Assembly (NCBI GenBank): GCA_932294295.1
Contig: OW028573.1
Location: 1,436,001 to 1,500,000, forward strand
Direction of reading: 5' to 3'
From: Alitta virens
Taxonomy: Eukaryota > Annelida > Polychaeta > Phyllodocida > Nereididae
DNA: 64,000 nt
The notes beneath the pieces were generated by a model, which saw only the letters and a program-made list of their open reading frames with translations, had not been told where the DNA came from and did not search any database. Every line of letters starts with the position of its first letter. Positions within the stretch are counted from its first letter, which is position 1. Below, piece after piece: positions 37,681 through 49,500 of this stretch. The position numbers were made by a program, and so were the translations under genes.

Positions 37681-39948
37681 ACCCTCAATGAACGAAGTTC
37701 CAAAAGGGTTTTTGATATCATCAATGTCCGTCCGACAGGCGGGCGGACCGACGGGCGGGCGACGGGCAGGCGTAACACTTTCGATCCGGAGCAGAGCTCT
37801 AACACAAGTGGACTTACCCTAAAGAAATTTTGTACAGTAATACTTTATATGGCCTAGTGGTGCCTTTTGATAGTCACATTCACATATGTTGGCAATGTTT
37901 TAAAAAAATTTAAAAAAATAGAAAAAGATAATTATTTTCGTTACCGGAGCAGAACTCTGACAATGCTGCACTTAAATGCTTGAAACTTTGTAATAATATG
38001 TCTTTAATAGTGTAGTGGTGCCTTTTGGGGGTCTCATGGCCGTAAATACTATAGAATTTTCAAAATTAGGGCAAAATTCCCACTTTTTCAAATCTCCATA
38101 CAAAAGACACTATTACCCTACATGATTAAAATCGTATCAATAACATTTCTAAATTATAGTCTTTTCTCTATTCATACTTCATTTTGATATTAATTTCATA
38201 CTGATTACATAATAATGGAAAATCAGAAAAAAATACTAAAAGTTGTGTTAAATTCTGTTTCCAGAGCAGAAATCTGGCATTAATGCACTTACCCAACAAC
38301 ATTTTATGTTATTACTCTATATAGCTTAGCCGTGCATTTTGACATTCATATTGACATATCTCAGCTGTGTTTTAGAATATTTAGAGAAAAATGAAAAAAA
38401 AAAAACATATCTGTTTCCAGCAGGACTCACATACTACTGCACCTACATGCATACAAAACTTAATAAGAATATATATAAAATAGTGTAGATATACATTTTT
38501 GGGGTTTCATGATCATTAATGACAGATAATTTTATAAAATAAGGAAAATATGAAAATATGGTACTTTTTCAAACCCTCATATCAATGACTCTATGATCCT
38601 TACATCAGTAACATTTTGCCAATGATATATCTAGATTATAGTACTTTCACTTAAATTTAAGCTTCATTTTGACATTTGTTTCATCCTTCTTCTTTTTTTC
38701 TTTCTTTTTTATAATAATAGAAAATCTGGGGAAAAAATGCTAAAAATTGTGATGCAATTATTAAATATTTGATCATAGTATTGCCATGCTCAATCCATTC
38801 AACAGTTTTTGTTTATATTTAGCAATTTCATAATAATTAGTTGCATAATGACCTGTATCACTATCAATTGACTTGAATACTTATTTTTGTTTTCTTCATA
38901 TACACCTGTAAAGTTTTTGGTTATAAATACTAATTTAAATGCCATAGATTTAATGCAAATCAGCAACCCAACAATTCAGTAACCATTGAAGGGAATATGC
39001 AATTGATAATGTATAGTTCCTTCAGTTGCCAGCTAAATGTAAACAGCGAGCAAAAAATATTTTGACTTATAAAGGCATTAAAATGGGTGTGTTGAGTATC
39101 ATTCCATACAAAATAAACCTTTAAGATTTGTATTTATTTGTATTTAGACTTTATTTATTTAAAAACAAGTGAATACAAACCTTAAAGGTTCATTTTGTAT
39201 GAAATTATACCCAACATCTTTATGTGGCATAACATTGTTGCTGAATTTCATATATATTCCTTAGGTTCATTTGCATAGCCCATATATGACTATTTTGGAT
39301 ATAAATGATAATCTTAGTTGTATATTAGTTAAGAGAACATGCTGTTGTGTTGCTTATTCTAGTGAACTTGAATACTCCTTATTGTGCATAAAATCTTTGA
39401 TACAGAACAATTAAATGGCGGGAAAAGGATAGACAATACTTTTTTGCTCACTTGGCACTCTTAACAGAATGGATTGCTGTTAATAAGCAAGATATTTGTA
39501 AGACATTATAAACCATGGGAACACTGTATCATTTCACACTTAACAGAATATAATGAACAATGAACAATGAAAAAATTCAAGAGTTCAAAAATTAGGACAT
39601 CTTGGACTCTAATTAGCATTGCGTAACAGGCTATGTAGGCTAATTGGCAATTATTTCAGTTCATTGCACACACTATATAAACACTCAAGAAATGATATTT
39701 TTCCAAATTATGTAAAACATAGCCAAGATATGTCAGTGTGACTATCACAAGGCACCACTAAGCCATATAGAGTGTTACTGTATAAAAATTTTATTTAGAA
39801 ACGAAAGTGTGTGTCAGAGTTCTGCTTTGGAAATGAAAGTGTGACGCCCGCCCTCCTGCCTGTCAGACGAATACTTACAAAATGTTAATGATGCCTGTGT
39901 TCTATGTGGGATTTGCTGAGGGTTTAGCTGCAGTGCAACCTATGTTTA
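37681..39948 (+). mobile_element. Family F element, copy C
   Basis: Left end ACCCTCAATGAACGAAG and right end 'tttgctgagggtttagctg'. Subterminal inverted arms: 'ggcctagtggtgccttttga' near 37850 pairs with 'caaggcaccactaagcc' near 39755. It carries four direct sub-repeats starting 'ccagagcagaactct' or close variants (about 37775, 37943, 38260, 38412). The uninterrupted SINE target site is at about 39198-39213. No transposase frame. Confidence 0.8.
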
Positions 39949-39968
39949 TACATAATGTGAGGATGACC

Positions 39969-40019
39969 CTATCTATCTGTCTATCTATCTATCTATCTGT
40001 CTATCTGTCTGTCTATCTA
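39969..40019. repeat. (TATC/TGTC)n microsatellite
   Basis: A run of CTAT and CTGT tetramers just outside family F copy C. Confidence 0.95.
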
Positions 40020-41180
40020 CCACGGTGTGCCATTCAGCCTCACTGTGGCACCATTCGGTTATCTTTTTTTATTTTTTTTTATTCTTTCTTTTTTTCTACT
40101 TTAAGCTGCAGTCTCCATTTTTCAGTTTTTGGTCTGTTTCTGGTCTGTCTTTTGAGAGGCACCGAAACTTGTTTCTGGATCATGTAATACATTACAGTTG
40201 GTAGAACTAATGTGTAAACTTTTTCCTGTTGCCTTCTGCTAAACACTGCATTGATGAGTAATACTCCTGTATGTTGACTATAACTGGTCTGTCTCATGAT
40301 GACTCATAAGCTAGTTATGACTCATCGTGGGGAATTGAATGGTCAATCACTGTTACCTGAGTTTTCTAACACTAGAGGACAGGTGGTGTCACTGTTGCTA
40401 ATCCTTGTCATTAGTGACAAGGTTCAGTGAATGCAGGATCCTCACTAGATAACCCGAATGCCAGTATGAGTCATCAAAGGAGCCTAAACTTCAATACAAA
40501 ATATAGGTGCATGCATCACCAATGACTCAATCAAGCGTAATTAAAAGTGAACAAAAATTAACATATCAATTTCACCTTGAGTGTTATTGATAGATTCTAA
40601 TTGACTTCAATGATGTGCAATCAGAGCTTTGTGTGTTTCACAACAGGACAGGCAAATAAGCTAAAAACGTTTAAGGGCCATTGTTAAAATTGTCTTTTGG
40701 TGGATGTGTGAAATATTAGCAAATCCACTGATAATTTGTGTAAATGATTATTATTATTCTTGGTTACCCATCATCAGTGATAAATTTATGATTTCTTGTC
40801 CTTGTCCCACTGAGAAAATTAATTTTTCAAATATTCTAGTTGAAAACTGTATTGTTTTTAATCAGATGAAGTTAGTGAATAAAATGTATGAACACCAGCA
40901 TCACCAGCTTCATGAATGTCCTCGCTTCTTGTATATTTTATTGAATAACTCATTTTTTGTCAGATTTTACAAATTTAAACTTTGTTATGTACACAAAGCA
41001 ATCTACTGTAGTAATATAAAGGTTGGTATCTTTCTGTGTGATATGAAAAGCAGATCACTAGGCCCATATCACTCACTATTTCACATATGGCTGCATTTGG
41101 GGAATCATACAGGATATAGCATTTCAATGATAAAAGCTGTTCAATCTGTCCTAAAAACTTTGTTCTGTTTAAATGCTATA
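40020..41180. other. Intergenic; contains a 173-codon open frame of doubtful status
   Basis: The plus frame 40704-41225 is open for 173 codons but has biased composition (Ile, Tyr, Cys, Phe, Asn from AT-rich DNA). It matches no family I recognise, overlaps the boundary of the segmental duplication, and its end is not conserved in the other copy. I think it is fortuitous. Confidence 0.35.
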
Positions 41181-41633
41181 ATTGTAGAAATGCCACATAA
41201 AAAAAAGTCATCACTTATCGAATAAGATATATATTACTTTATTAACATTTAGTTTAGTTGTACACGACAATAGCCAAATCATGAGTCAATGTGTGGCTTT
41301 GTACGGTATATGTCACTTAATTTGTCTGAATAAGGTTCCTTTATTATTTGTATACAATGTAGAGCAATTAATGACATTTAGGAATGGATAATGTTGAAGA
41401 TTGGGTGCCATTTGAAAACACAATGATGCATTTGAAGGCTGTGCAATCTCTCTGTTATGAATTAAAGAACAAAGCATTGTTGTATAAAAATAACTACTTT
41501 ATTACCACCAAGTCATGCTACGCAATACATTTACATTCAAGCATCTAAAACACTGCATAAAGACACTTAAGTCAAAAGGTTTTAATTAATATTTAATATA
41601 ATGTCTATGTATTTGTATAGCAATTACTACGGA

Positions 41634-41986
41634 TTACATAGCGTCATTCTTGCTTACTGCCTTTTCCAGCTCACTGCGAATTGACCACATGGTCAGACAG
41701 GCATCGTAGGCCCTGCCTCCTTGTTCGCACTGGACCAGGCAGAGGGCAGCCCACCTTATGATGAATACATTGTGGCAATAGGCACAGAAAGTCCTGCAGA
41801 ACTTCTCTCTTTCTTTATTAGATGCAGGTTGGCCTTTATATTGTTGCAGTCCATTCAGCCATTGGTCAATCTGATCCTCTGACCTTGGTTGACCTTCCAG
41901 CTCTTCACTTCTGCAACTGTCCTTTTCAGCACCTTTGACATAGAGCACCACCATGGCCGCCACCACACTCAGCATCAGAACAGTGC
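41634..41986 (-). CDS. Cysteine-rich secreted peptide exon, eclosion-hormone-like, copy 1
   Basis: Coding exon of 353 nt on the minus strand, 5' boundary at the acceptor 'ttgttttgcag|GCACTG', stop at 41634-41636. A hydrophobic signal-peptide core (VLMLSVVAAMVVLYV) is followed by an acidic linker and a domain with cysteine spacing x3, x2, x11, x3, x9 (from FCRTFCAYC to DACLTMW). Insect eclosion hormones have almost the same pattern (x3, x2, about 12, x3, about 10), so a secreted neuropeptide is plausible; this is inference. The copy has an extra Cys in the linker (SCRSEE; Gly in copy 2). An AATAAA (minus) is at 41498-41503. The ATG reading across the acceptor (MYGCFAG) is intronic; no own first exon was found. 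Confidence 0.55.
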
Positions 41987-42742
41987 CTGCAAAACAACCA
42001 TACATTGATCAGTATATACAACATGTAGTCTTGTGTGGCATTTTTACATCACCACAGTTGAGCTGAAGAGCATTACCCCCATAACCAAGTGTTAGTAGGC
42101 AAGATCTGTTTACCAGATTATATTACTATATCCCCAATAAAGAATTCACAACCTCACCTCACAAGCCCAGGATTCTCCACCATCTAGAGTGGTAACATTA
42201 CAAAAAAATGGAAGTGGTGCATTTGATACCAGCTGTCTACTTCCACTGGTTGAGCGAAGTCAACCACTTACTACTTTGAATACCTAGATGGGTTAGCTAC
42301 CAGTGTGAAATCAATGCAAATTCATTTAGCTGTAAACAGTACTTAACACGATTGAATAAAAAGAGAAAAGAAAAAGAGAAAACGACAAGCTGGGTTCTCA
42401 TTCATTAAGCCACTGCTTGTACATTTCCACATTCAAGTCAAGTGCAATTTCAACCATTAATTGGTCAATTTTGTTTGTGATTACTTGTGATTGCTTAATT
42501 GATTGCCTAGTATTATAGTAATTAGGAACTAATTACAAACATACTTACAAAATAGTTTTCACTGCTAGGCTGAAAGCTCTCATCCTTATTCTAAGAAGTT
42601 TTAAACTTTCATTTCTGCAGAAGACAAAGTTATAAATGTATTTCTACAAACGAAATGTCACGATTCATTGTTGAAGAATATGCCCACTATTTTGTTCTAG
42701 ACTTAGTTGTACAATAAAATCTATAGGCATATTCTTGAATTA

Positions 42743-43673
42743 CAGGGTGCGGCCAAAAAACTTGCACCAGGCATTTTGTCTTTCAGGATAGCCCTAGGTT
42801 ACTCCAATGCTTATGAGGTCTTTTTTAATTTTTGCTACATTTAGTCAGGGGTATAAGCCTTGTGATATTTTTTATCTTACGATATCAGAAAATATCAGTT
42901 TCTGAATTATTGACTCGAGACTCAAGACTCAAGAATAATTTATTTTGACCTCAGTGTCTGAATTATTGCATGGCTTGTTCTGAGTGACACATATCACAGA
43001 CGTCCGATTTCTGTCTGCTTGCATGGTGTCTCTAGTTGCACAAAAGTTTACAAATAAGAGATTTCTTAAATTAGTTACTACACGTCTGAAACCACAGAAA
43101 TATAATATTCGACCAGAATCCTTCTTCAGTGTTTTTTTATACATGCATATATATAATATATATATATATATATTATTGTATAAGATGATGAGCAGGTTGG
43201 TTCCAGTTTTGAGCCAGCAAGATCATAAAATTGAAATAAAAATATATAATGGCATTCCAGATGGACTATTAATTTGACAGAAAAGACAGAAAATTGACCT
43301 GGACCCAAAATAGCATTCTCAGCCTCAAAGGTGTCAATGCTCTCCCTTCTTATCAAACATGGATCTATTTGCCCTATTTGCTGGGGCAAGGGTCAAGACA
43401 GGTCTGTTACACATATCTATGATCAGTGACATAATCTAATGCTTGTAGTGCAAAGGATGAGGTGAAAATGACCCGAAAGTGTGACAAATGTGCATTTGCT
43501 ATATTTAGATCCATATTATCTATCATTCTTTAGGAAGAAAATATATTCATGAAGGTAATTTAGGACTATTATTATTTCATGTGTATGATTGCAGCTGCAT
43601 GTGATGATGGTAAACTGAGATAATACCAAATAGGTAGCAGTAGCTGCTGGTGCAAGTTTTTTGCTGCACCCTG
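42743..43673. mobile_element. Tc1/mariner-like MITE with 27-28-bp terminal inverted repeats
   Basis: The left end CAGGGTGCGGCCAAAAAACT continues TTGCACCAG; the reverse complement of the right end is CAGGGTGCAGCAAAAAACTT continuing GCACCAG. TA dinucleotides flank both ends (42741-42742 and 43674-43675). The interior (0.93 kb) has a (TA)n run near 43150-43175 and no transposase. It sits within copy 1 of the segmental duplication; only its right end survives in copy 2. Confidence 0.9.
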
Positions 43674-44013
43674 TAAATGCTGTAAATATGGATATGACAA
43701 TTAAGTTTCCCAATACAATATCCCAAAAAGGTTACTCAATTTAACTTTTGTACACTTGTCTCAGATATTGCTTGAAAAGACGTGTAAAGGAAACGTAAGT
43801 TCTCTGAAACTTTCAAATTATCTACGCAATGTTTCAGGTTAAGAGAGTGGTATTGAACGTACAATTACTGGACAGTGGACACCCTTGGTAGGCCAATCCA
43901 GAGTCTTCCTCAATTCCTGTATGGGGCTCACTACAGGGGCTTAAGAGCTCACATCTGTGCCACACTGTGGTTGCCTATTTTAAAGTACCATTGTACCTGG
44001 GTAGGTTTGTAAT

Positions 44014-44122
44014 GAGGGCCTAGCTCAGTGGTAGCATGCTGGGCTTCCAACCACTGGGTCCTGGGTTCAATTCCCAGTCTAGCCTAAGTTGGATGGCTGT
44101 TTCATCCACCATCTCATTGCCA
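44014..44122 (+). mobile_element. SINE family 1, 3'-truncated
   Basis: The head 'gggcctagctcagtggtagc', the B-box 'gggttcaattccc' and the first part of the body to 'ctcattgccat' are present. The sequence then switches abruptly to a different tRNA-like sequence. It is the orthologous duplicate of the SINE at 47951. Confidence 0.9.
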
Positions 44123-44195
44123 TAATCCTGGTTAACTCAGTTGGTTAGATGCTTGTCTTCTCATCATGAAGAACTGGTTTCCAGTACTTTAGTGG
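44123..44195 (+). mobile_element. tRNA-like sequence (third type), fused to SINE
   Basis: 'tcctggttaactcagttggtt' has an A-box-like pattern. A perfect anticodon-type stem TCTTC/GAAGA encloses TCATCAT, followed by 'ctggtttccagtac' as a degenerate B-box arm. The acceptor stem does not pair well and the B-box departs from GGTTCRANNCC. I take it as a SINE head or tRNA pseudogene rather than a functional tRNA gene. Confidence 0.5.
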
Positions 44196-44334
44196 AAATC
44201 TTGATTAATTTAACGCACCATCTGAATTAAATGAAAGATTCTATTACTTAATAAGTTATTTGAACTTGAAACACCTGCCAATAATAATGTAACTAAATAG
44301 TTTAAAAAAATAAAAATCAGTAACATTGGGCAAT

Positions 44335-45137
44335 TAGATATTGTACCAACGACCAAGGTATTGCTACAGTGAAACCTTTTTCAAAAGATATTGTACCAAC
44401 GACCAAGGTATTGCTACAGTGAAATCTTTTTCAAAAGATATTGTACCAACAACCAAGGTATTGCTACAGTGAAACCTTTTTCAAAAGATATTGTACCAAC
44501 AACCAAGGTATTGCAACAGTGAAATCTTTTTCAAAAGATATTGTACCAACAACCAAGGTATTGCTACAGTGAAACCTTTTTCAAAAGATATTGTACCAAC
44601 AACCAAGGTATTGCTACATTGAAACCTTTTTCAAAAGATATTGTACCAACAACCAAGGTATTGCTACAGTGAAACCTTTTTCAAAAGATATTGTACCAAC
44701 AACCAAGGTATTGCTACAGTGAAACCTTTTTCAAAAGATATTGTACCAACAACCAAGGTATTGCTACAGTGAAACCTTTTTCAAAAGATATTGTACCAAC
44801 AACCAAGGTATTGCTACAGTGAAACCTTTTTCAAAAGATATTGTACCAACAACCAAGGTATTGCTACAGTGAAACCTTTTTCAAAAGATATTGTACCAAC
44901 AACCAAGGTATTGCTACAGTGAAACCTTTTTCAAAAGATATTGTACCAACAACCAAGGTATTGCTACAGTGAAACCTTTTTCAAAAGATATTGTACCAAC
45001 AACCAAGGTATTGCTACAGTGAAACCTTTTTCAAAAGATATTGTACCAACAACCAAGGTATTGCTACAGTGAAACCTTTTTCAAAAGATATTGTACCAAC
45101 AACCAAGGTATTGCTACAGTGAAACCTTTTTCAAAAG
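44335..45137. repeat. 50-bp satellite, about 16 units
   Basis: The unit starts AGATATTGTACCAACAACCA and continues through 'aggtattgctacagtgaaac' and 'ctttttcaaa'. It repeats every 50 bp with only a few substitutions: GACC in the first two units, AAATC in units 2 and 4, and single changes elsewhere. Homogeneity is highest at the right, indicating recent expansion. There are no spacers, so it is not a CRISPR-like array. Confidence 0.98.
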
Positions 45138-45248
45138 CCTGTTTCTGTAAGTCACTATAAATATTTTCTGGCAGCCAAGTGACTGCACTCAACAGTGATT
45201 ACTATGTGTGCATGTTAGCAAAACAAATTGTTCTTGTGTGATTACTGT

Positions 45249-45330
45249 GCTGAGTTGGCTCAGTTGGTTGAGTGTTTGCCTTGTAAATTTGTTGTTTTTG
45301 GACCTGGGTTCAAGTCAACTCAAGGCTCTG
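45249..45330 (+). mobile_element. tRNA-like sequence (fourth type)
   Basis: 'gctgagttggctcagttggt' (A-box-like) and 'gacctgggttcaagtcaact' (B-box-like) are spaced as in a tRNA. The anticodon arm region (ccttgtaaatttgttg) does not fold properly. Probably another SINE head or tRNA pseudogene. Confidence 0.5.
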
Positions 45331-46145
45331 AATTTTTAATCATAGATGGACAAAAAGTATCTTAGATTTTTCTTAAATATGCCCATAATAACCCATCCAA
45401 AAAGCTAATCTTCTTTTTAATTTTATAAAAAACACCTAGATATAAGTTACTCATAATTCAATAATTGATATATCACACAGCAAGACATCCAGAGAGCTTC
45501 ACTACACCAATCAATAAATACATATATGAATCACATGATAATGTTATATAAGATTTGATAAAAGTGGCTTCACTATCCTGGCTGGGCAGGTTATTCTTAA
45601 TGCAAGACGAGGCAGCCTTGTTTCCATGTGACTGGCTGGTGTAGTGGTTAGGGTGTAGGGCTGTTATGTTTAGGTTAGGTAGGCAGGTAGGTAGCAAACG
45701 CAGCTGGGGGACAATCATGAAGGAAAGCAGTTCTTAGCTTTTTTCAGTTCACCATTAGTTGCAACCAAGTTTCAGCTTAATTGCTCAGAGCTACAATGAC
45801 TAATATCAATTGAGTTCTAAACTTTCATTGGTCAAAAATTTGAATTAAGTTATCCTTGTTATCATAACACAAAGTTACAAACAAATTAAGTTGAACTTGT
45901 AATAGGCCTTAATAGTAATAAGCTGAAACTTGCAGGCAGGTAGATCACAACTCGTATATCATACTCAAAATCAAAACATTTATGGAATATATATAGAATG
46001 CTGAAATTTAACATCACTGCTGAAGCATTAAGAAATGTGGTTGGGTCATGCAAAACTACAGATGGTATAAGATCTGGGATGAATTGTGGTTTTATCCCCA
46101 AATTAATTTCAAATTGACGAATTTATTGAATAAAATATATAAATT
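45331..46145. other. Non-coding spacer between duplicated blocks
   Basis: A possible further tRNA-like fragment, 'gactggctggtgtagtggtt', is at 45630-45649. Nothing else was recognised. Confidence 0.4.
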
Positions 46146-46594
46146 GATTGTAGAAATGCCACATTTTTAGAATGTCATTGCTTACATAAAAAGATATCTC
46201 TTAATTTATTGAAAGTTTGTTTAGTTGTACACGACACTAGCCAAATCATGAGTCATTGTCTGGCTTTGTAAGGTATATGTCACTGACTTATGCTTCTTCA
46301 TTGTTTGTATACAATGCATTGTACAGCAATTGTTGACATTTAGGAAAAGGTGAGGAGAATGTTGAAGAATGGGTTGGGGCCATTCGAAAACAAAGTGAGG
46401 CACCCTTTAAATGCTGCACAATCTCTTTGTTATGAATTAAAGATCAAAGCATTGTTGTATAAAAATAACTACTTTTATTACCACTAAATCACGTTACACA
46501 ATATATTTACAGATTCAAGCATCTCAAACACTGCGTAAAGACACTTAAGTCGAAAGGTGTTTTAATTAATATTTAATATAACAATAACTATGAA

Positions 46595-49500
46595 TTACAT
46601 AGCGTCATTCTTGCTGACTGCCTTTTCCAGCTCACTGCGAATTGACCACATGGTCAGACAGGCATCGTAGGCCCTGCCTCCTTGTTCGCACTGGACCAGG
46701 CAGAGGGCAGCCCACCTCATGATGAGGACATTGCGGCAATAGGCACAGACAGTCCTGCAGAACTTCTCTCTTTCTTTATTAGATGCAGGTTGGCGTTTAT
46801 ATTGTTGCATTCCATTCAGCCATTGGTCAATCTGATCCTCTGACCTTGGTAGACCTTCCAGCTCTTCACTTCTGCCACTGTCCTTTTCAGCACCTTCGAC
46901 ATAGAGCACCACCATGGCTGCCACCACACTCAGCATCAGAACAGTGCCTGCAAAACAAACATACGCTGATCAGTATACATCACCACACAGTTGAGCTGAA
47001 GAACATTATCCCTATAACCAAGTGTTAGTAGGTGAGGTAGCTGTTTACCAGATTATATTACTATATCCCAAATAAAAAAAAAGAGGTTTTGACCACCAAT
47101 ATTCAACCTCACCCCACAAGAGGGACTCGACCACCTACGATACTCGTGAGGCCAAAAGGGAAAGTATTCTCGAACATCTAGAGTGGTAACATTACAAAAA
47201 AATGGAAGTGGTGCATTTGGTACCAGCTGTCTACTTCCACTGGTTGAGCAAAGTCAACCACTTACTACTTTGAATACCTAGATGGGTTAGCTACCAGTGT
47301 GAAACCAATGCAAATTTATTTGGCTGTAAACAGTACTTAACACGTTTGATTAAACAGACAAAAGAAAAAGAGAAAAGGACCAGCTGGGTTCTCATTCATT
47401 AAGCCACTGCTTGTACATTTCCACATTCAAGTTAAGTGCAATTTCAACCATTTGATTGGTCAATTTCATTTGTGAATACTTGTGATTGCTGAACTGATGC
47501 CTATTATAATAGTAATTAGGACTAATTACACTCACAAAATAGTGCAAGTTTTTTTGCTGCACCCTGTAAATGCTGTAAATTTTAGAATATGGATATGACC
47601 ACTAAGTTTCCCAGTACAATATCCCAAAATAAGTTACTCAATTTAACTTTTGTACATTTGTCTCAGATATTTCTTGAAAGGACATGTATATATTACATAT
47701 GCGTGTATGTCATGATAAGCAATTATAGAACTAACGTAATGGAAAACGTTAGTTCTCTGAAACTTTTAATTTATCTATTGCAAAAAGAGTCTGCCATTAG
47801 GTATTGAACGTACAAGCACTGGACCCTTGGTTGGCCAATCCAGAGTCTTCCTCAATTCCTGTATGTTGACGACCGGGGCTTAAGAGCTCACATCTGTGCC
47901 ACACTGTGGTTGCCTATTTCAAATTACCCATTGCACTTAGGTAGGATGGTGGTGGGGGCCTAGCTCAGCAGTAGCATGCTGGGCATCCAACCACTGGGTC
48001 CAGGGTTGAGCCTAAGTTGGATGGCTGTTTCATCCACAATCTCATTGCCATGGTCCCTGCCTGTTCCTATTAGCCCTTCAGATGCAGAAATACAGGACGC
48101 AAAGCCCTAATCCATTCACCCAACACCTGGGTAGGGTGAGGCAGTGGTTACAGGAGGGTCTGCCCGACTCCTCCATTCCATGATGGAGATTTGAACATGC
48201 TAATTCAGAGTTACTGTTTGAATAGAAATTAACATCCAGATATGTCAATATCATTAGCCGAATGCAACCAAGTGTATATTCCAGTCTGACTCAACTGTGC
48301 TTGCAGCATCACCATTGGTTTGTTACCCATGTGTAGGTGCTATTTTGTTTGCAGTGGATTTCATAGACTGGGCAACTAAACTCCAGAGGATGTCATATTA
48401 TCTGATATGAAAGACCATATATATAGTAGTTCAGTCAATGGGAGTCCTGTGTTCACATGATGGCAATCTGCTGTAATCTGTAGTTTCCTTTCTTGTCCTT
48501 AAGCTAAAATCGCTGAAGGGCGGTAAGCTGTGATACTAAATTTCACTATACTTAGTCATTTGGCTGTAAGAGGGTGAATGTTTTTGGTTTTCACATGGAT
48601 CATATCTTGCTTGATATGAGGCTTCTGTTCCTTCATGCCCTTTGTACCTGATACACTGCATCAATCTGCTCCACCCTCCATCCTTATAGAAGAGCTCTAC
48701 CAACATGCACCTGCCTCGCCCTCTTTCCAACTATTGTTATTCTCTCTTAAAAGTAGCTCCAAGAAGTAGAGCAGATATATGTAATTTCGCTAACGAGACT
48801 CAACTTCAAAGGAAAGCTGTGGATTGGTCAAATTAAACGTCACCAGCAGCCAGGACACCACATCACTACTGCTACAGACTCTATAGAGAACAAATGACAC
48901 CCACACTGCTTTGATCTTCTCTCCATAAAAGAACTTCAATTAACATCTGAGCCAGGGAAGATTATAATACTAGGTTAATTTGCAATGAGCCTCCATTGTT
49001 CCATTATACACTGGCAAAAAAAAAAGAAAATGCAAAATGTGTACATCTAAACGTTGTAAAGTCTCAGGTATTGGCCTTGTGATTAGAGCTCTCACCATCA
49101 AAGCAGGGGGTGGGGGCCTTGCTCAGTGGTAATGCTAAACTCCCAGCCACTGGGTCCCAGGCTCAATTACCGGTTGAGCCTAAGTTGCATGGCTGTTTCA
49201 TCCATCATCTCATTGCCATGGCCCCTGCCTGTTCTAATTAGCCCATCAGGTGCACATTATTTCTATGCATGGAGGATTTTGCCCTTTGGTTTAACATTTA
49301 ATTAACCTTCAAGGGTGCTTTGCAGCCAATTTCATAACTTGGAAACATTCTCCTAGACTTGAAAGCTAACCTCCTGAGGATCCACGACTCTCATTGGCTG
49401 AGGCAGTCCTTCAACCAATGAATCTGATATAAAATCACACATATCACCTTAGTTGGAGCAAAAGTTTCCTAATTTTTTTAACAATTGTAGAAGTATTGCT

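Larger units (their letters stand above)
41181..44122. repeat. Segmental duplication, copy 1
   Basis: From 'gtagaaatgccacat' (41187) to a SINE at 44014, this block aligns in order with 46150-48122. It includes a peptide exon, its downstream AATAAA signal, the flanking 'gtggttgactt...cagctggta' segment and a family 1 SINE. The copies differ by a 0.93-kb MITE kept here and mostly lost from copy 2. Confidence 0.9.
46146..48122. repeat. Segmental duplication, copy 2
   Basis: Aligns with 41181-44122: same order of the poly(A) region, peptide exon, upstream sequence, MITE right end and SINE. Relative to copy 1, about 1.1 kb is missing between 'cacaaaatag' (47540) and the MITE right terminus. Confidence 0.9.

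Noticed and set aside
40704..41225. 173-codon open frame as a gene
   Set aside because: Composition follows AT-rich DNA, no domain or signal is recognisable, and its end is not preserved in the duplicated block.
41634..42005. Start MYGCFAG for peptide copy 1
   Set aside because: The first residues are read through a conserved splice acceptor that is intronic; the frame before it is not preserved in copy 2.
42546..42590. Alternative first exon for peptide copy 1 (minus strand, ATGAGAGCTTTC...ATTTT|gtaagt)
   Set aside because: It resembles a signal peptide start and a donor, and the donor is conserved in copy 2, but its phase does not match the peptide exon.
44335..45137. CRISPR-like array
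   Set aside because: The 50-bp units are contiguous with no unique spacers, in a eukaryotic context; it is a satellite.
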